From positions 41,188,287 through 41,252,286 of the forward strand of contig CM060064.1 of NCBI GenBank assembly GCA_030533445.1: DNA of 64,000 nucleotides, in the 5' to 3' direction. The notes below the pieces were generated by a model that searched no databases, had not been told where the DNA came from, and saw only the letters and a list, made by a program, of their open reading frames with translations. Below, in pieces: positions 63,860 to 64,000 of the stretch. The stretch's first letter is position 1, and each line of letters starts with the position of its first letter. A program made the position numbers and the translations under genes. The stretch comes from Cyprinodon diabolis (Eukaryota; Chordata; Actinopteri; Cyprinodontiformes; Cyprinodontidae).

Positions 63860-63910
<51 letters not shown>
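63860..63910. repeat. (GAT)17 microsatellite
   Basis: Fifty-one bases of perfect GAT trinucleotide repeats. They lie in the predicted intron of gene A between 63969 and 63590, about 60 bases from the donor. Perfect repeats of this length are usually highly polymorphic. Confidence 0.95.
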
Positions 63911-63968
63911 ACATACAGCACAAGATATAGGTGTCAGTAGTCCAGGTAGGTGTCAGGACTCCAGTCAC

Positions 63969-64000
63969 CGGATGATGGTTGCCTCGTTAGCGGAGTGCTC
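63969..64000 (-). CDS. Gene A partial exon cut by window edge (candidate)
   Basis: The minus-strand sequence GAGCACTCC... runs open to CATCCG and a GTGACT donor at 63968. It encodes EHSANEATII plus two bases (CG) that, with the A starting the next exon, make Arg in frame. Only 32 nt are visible and the acceptor is outside the window. Support is phase continuity with the exon at 63538-63590 and fluent amino-acid composition. Confidence 0.35.

Noticed and set aside
1..64000. CRISPR array, operon, phage or bacterial defence system
   Set aside because: No regularly spaced repeats, no dense ORFs, and clear vertebrate transposons and SINEs throughout; the DNA is eukaryotic.

Overview
The window looks like nuclear DNA of a teleost fish. 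It is AT-rich and contains long TA, GAT and GGAT microsatellites, two Tc1/mariner elements of types common in fish, a hAT-type MITE, a fold-back MITE, tRNA-derived SINEs with GATG-type tails, and a probable solo LTR. There is no operon structure, and almost all open frames are short. The species cannot be fixed from this sequence.

Protein-coding content is sparse and split into small exons, so it was read from splice-site pairs and phase continuity rather than from long ORFs. All of it is prediction. Right end, minus strand (64000 to about 62.6 kb): four small exons with matching phases appear to form the 3' end of a compact gene (called gene A here) whose earlier exons lie outside the window. 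Centre to left, minus strand (about 43.7 kb to 22.1 kb and perhaps beyond): a GC-box/CCAAT promoter-like block is followed by several short leader exons and then coding exons near 38.0, 36.1, 28.4 and 22.2 kb (called gene B here). I recognise neither protein. One further candidate exon lies on the plus strand near 6.9 kb.

Mobile DNA from left to right: a small MITE (1.3 kb), a fold-back MITE (4.2-4.5 kb), a Tc1-like element with a D-D-36-E spacing and one stop in its transposase (11.4-12.6 kb), a second Tc1-like element with 199-bp inverted repeats and one stop (22.7-24.3 kb), a 544-bp hAT MITE with an 8-bp target duplication (27.6-28.15 kb), a probable 486-bp solo LTR with a 5-bp duplication (48.6-49.1 kb), several copies of one tRNA-headed SINE-like family (7.7, 44.9, 50.3, 56.8-57.5 and 58 kb), and another tRNA-type SINE (62.4 kb).

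Local duplications are also visible: a 448-bp tandem pair at 13.6-14.5 kb, and a pair at 43.7-44.8 kb that copies the CCAAT-box region of the gene B promoter. The rest reads as intron or intergenic DNA. A repeat-poor, less AT-rich stretch at 39.8-42.3 kb could hold conserved non-coding elements. I found no CRISPR, prokaryotic system or novel multi-gene system here; the most useful results are the two split genes and the duplicated promoter.
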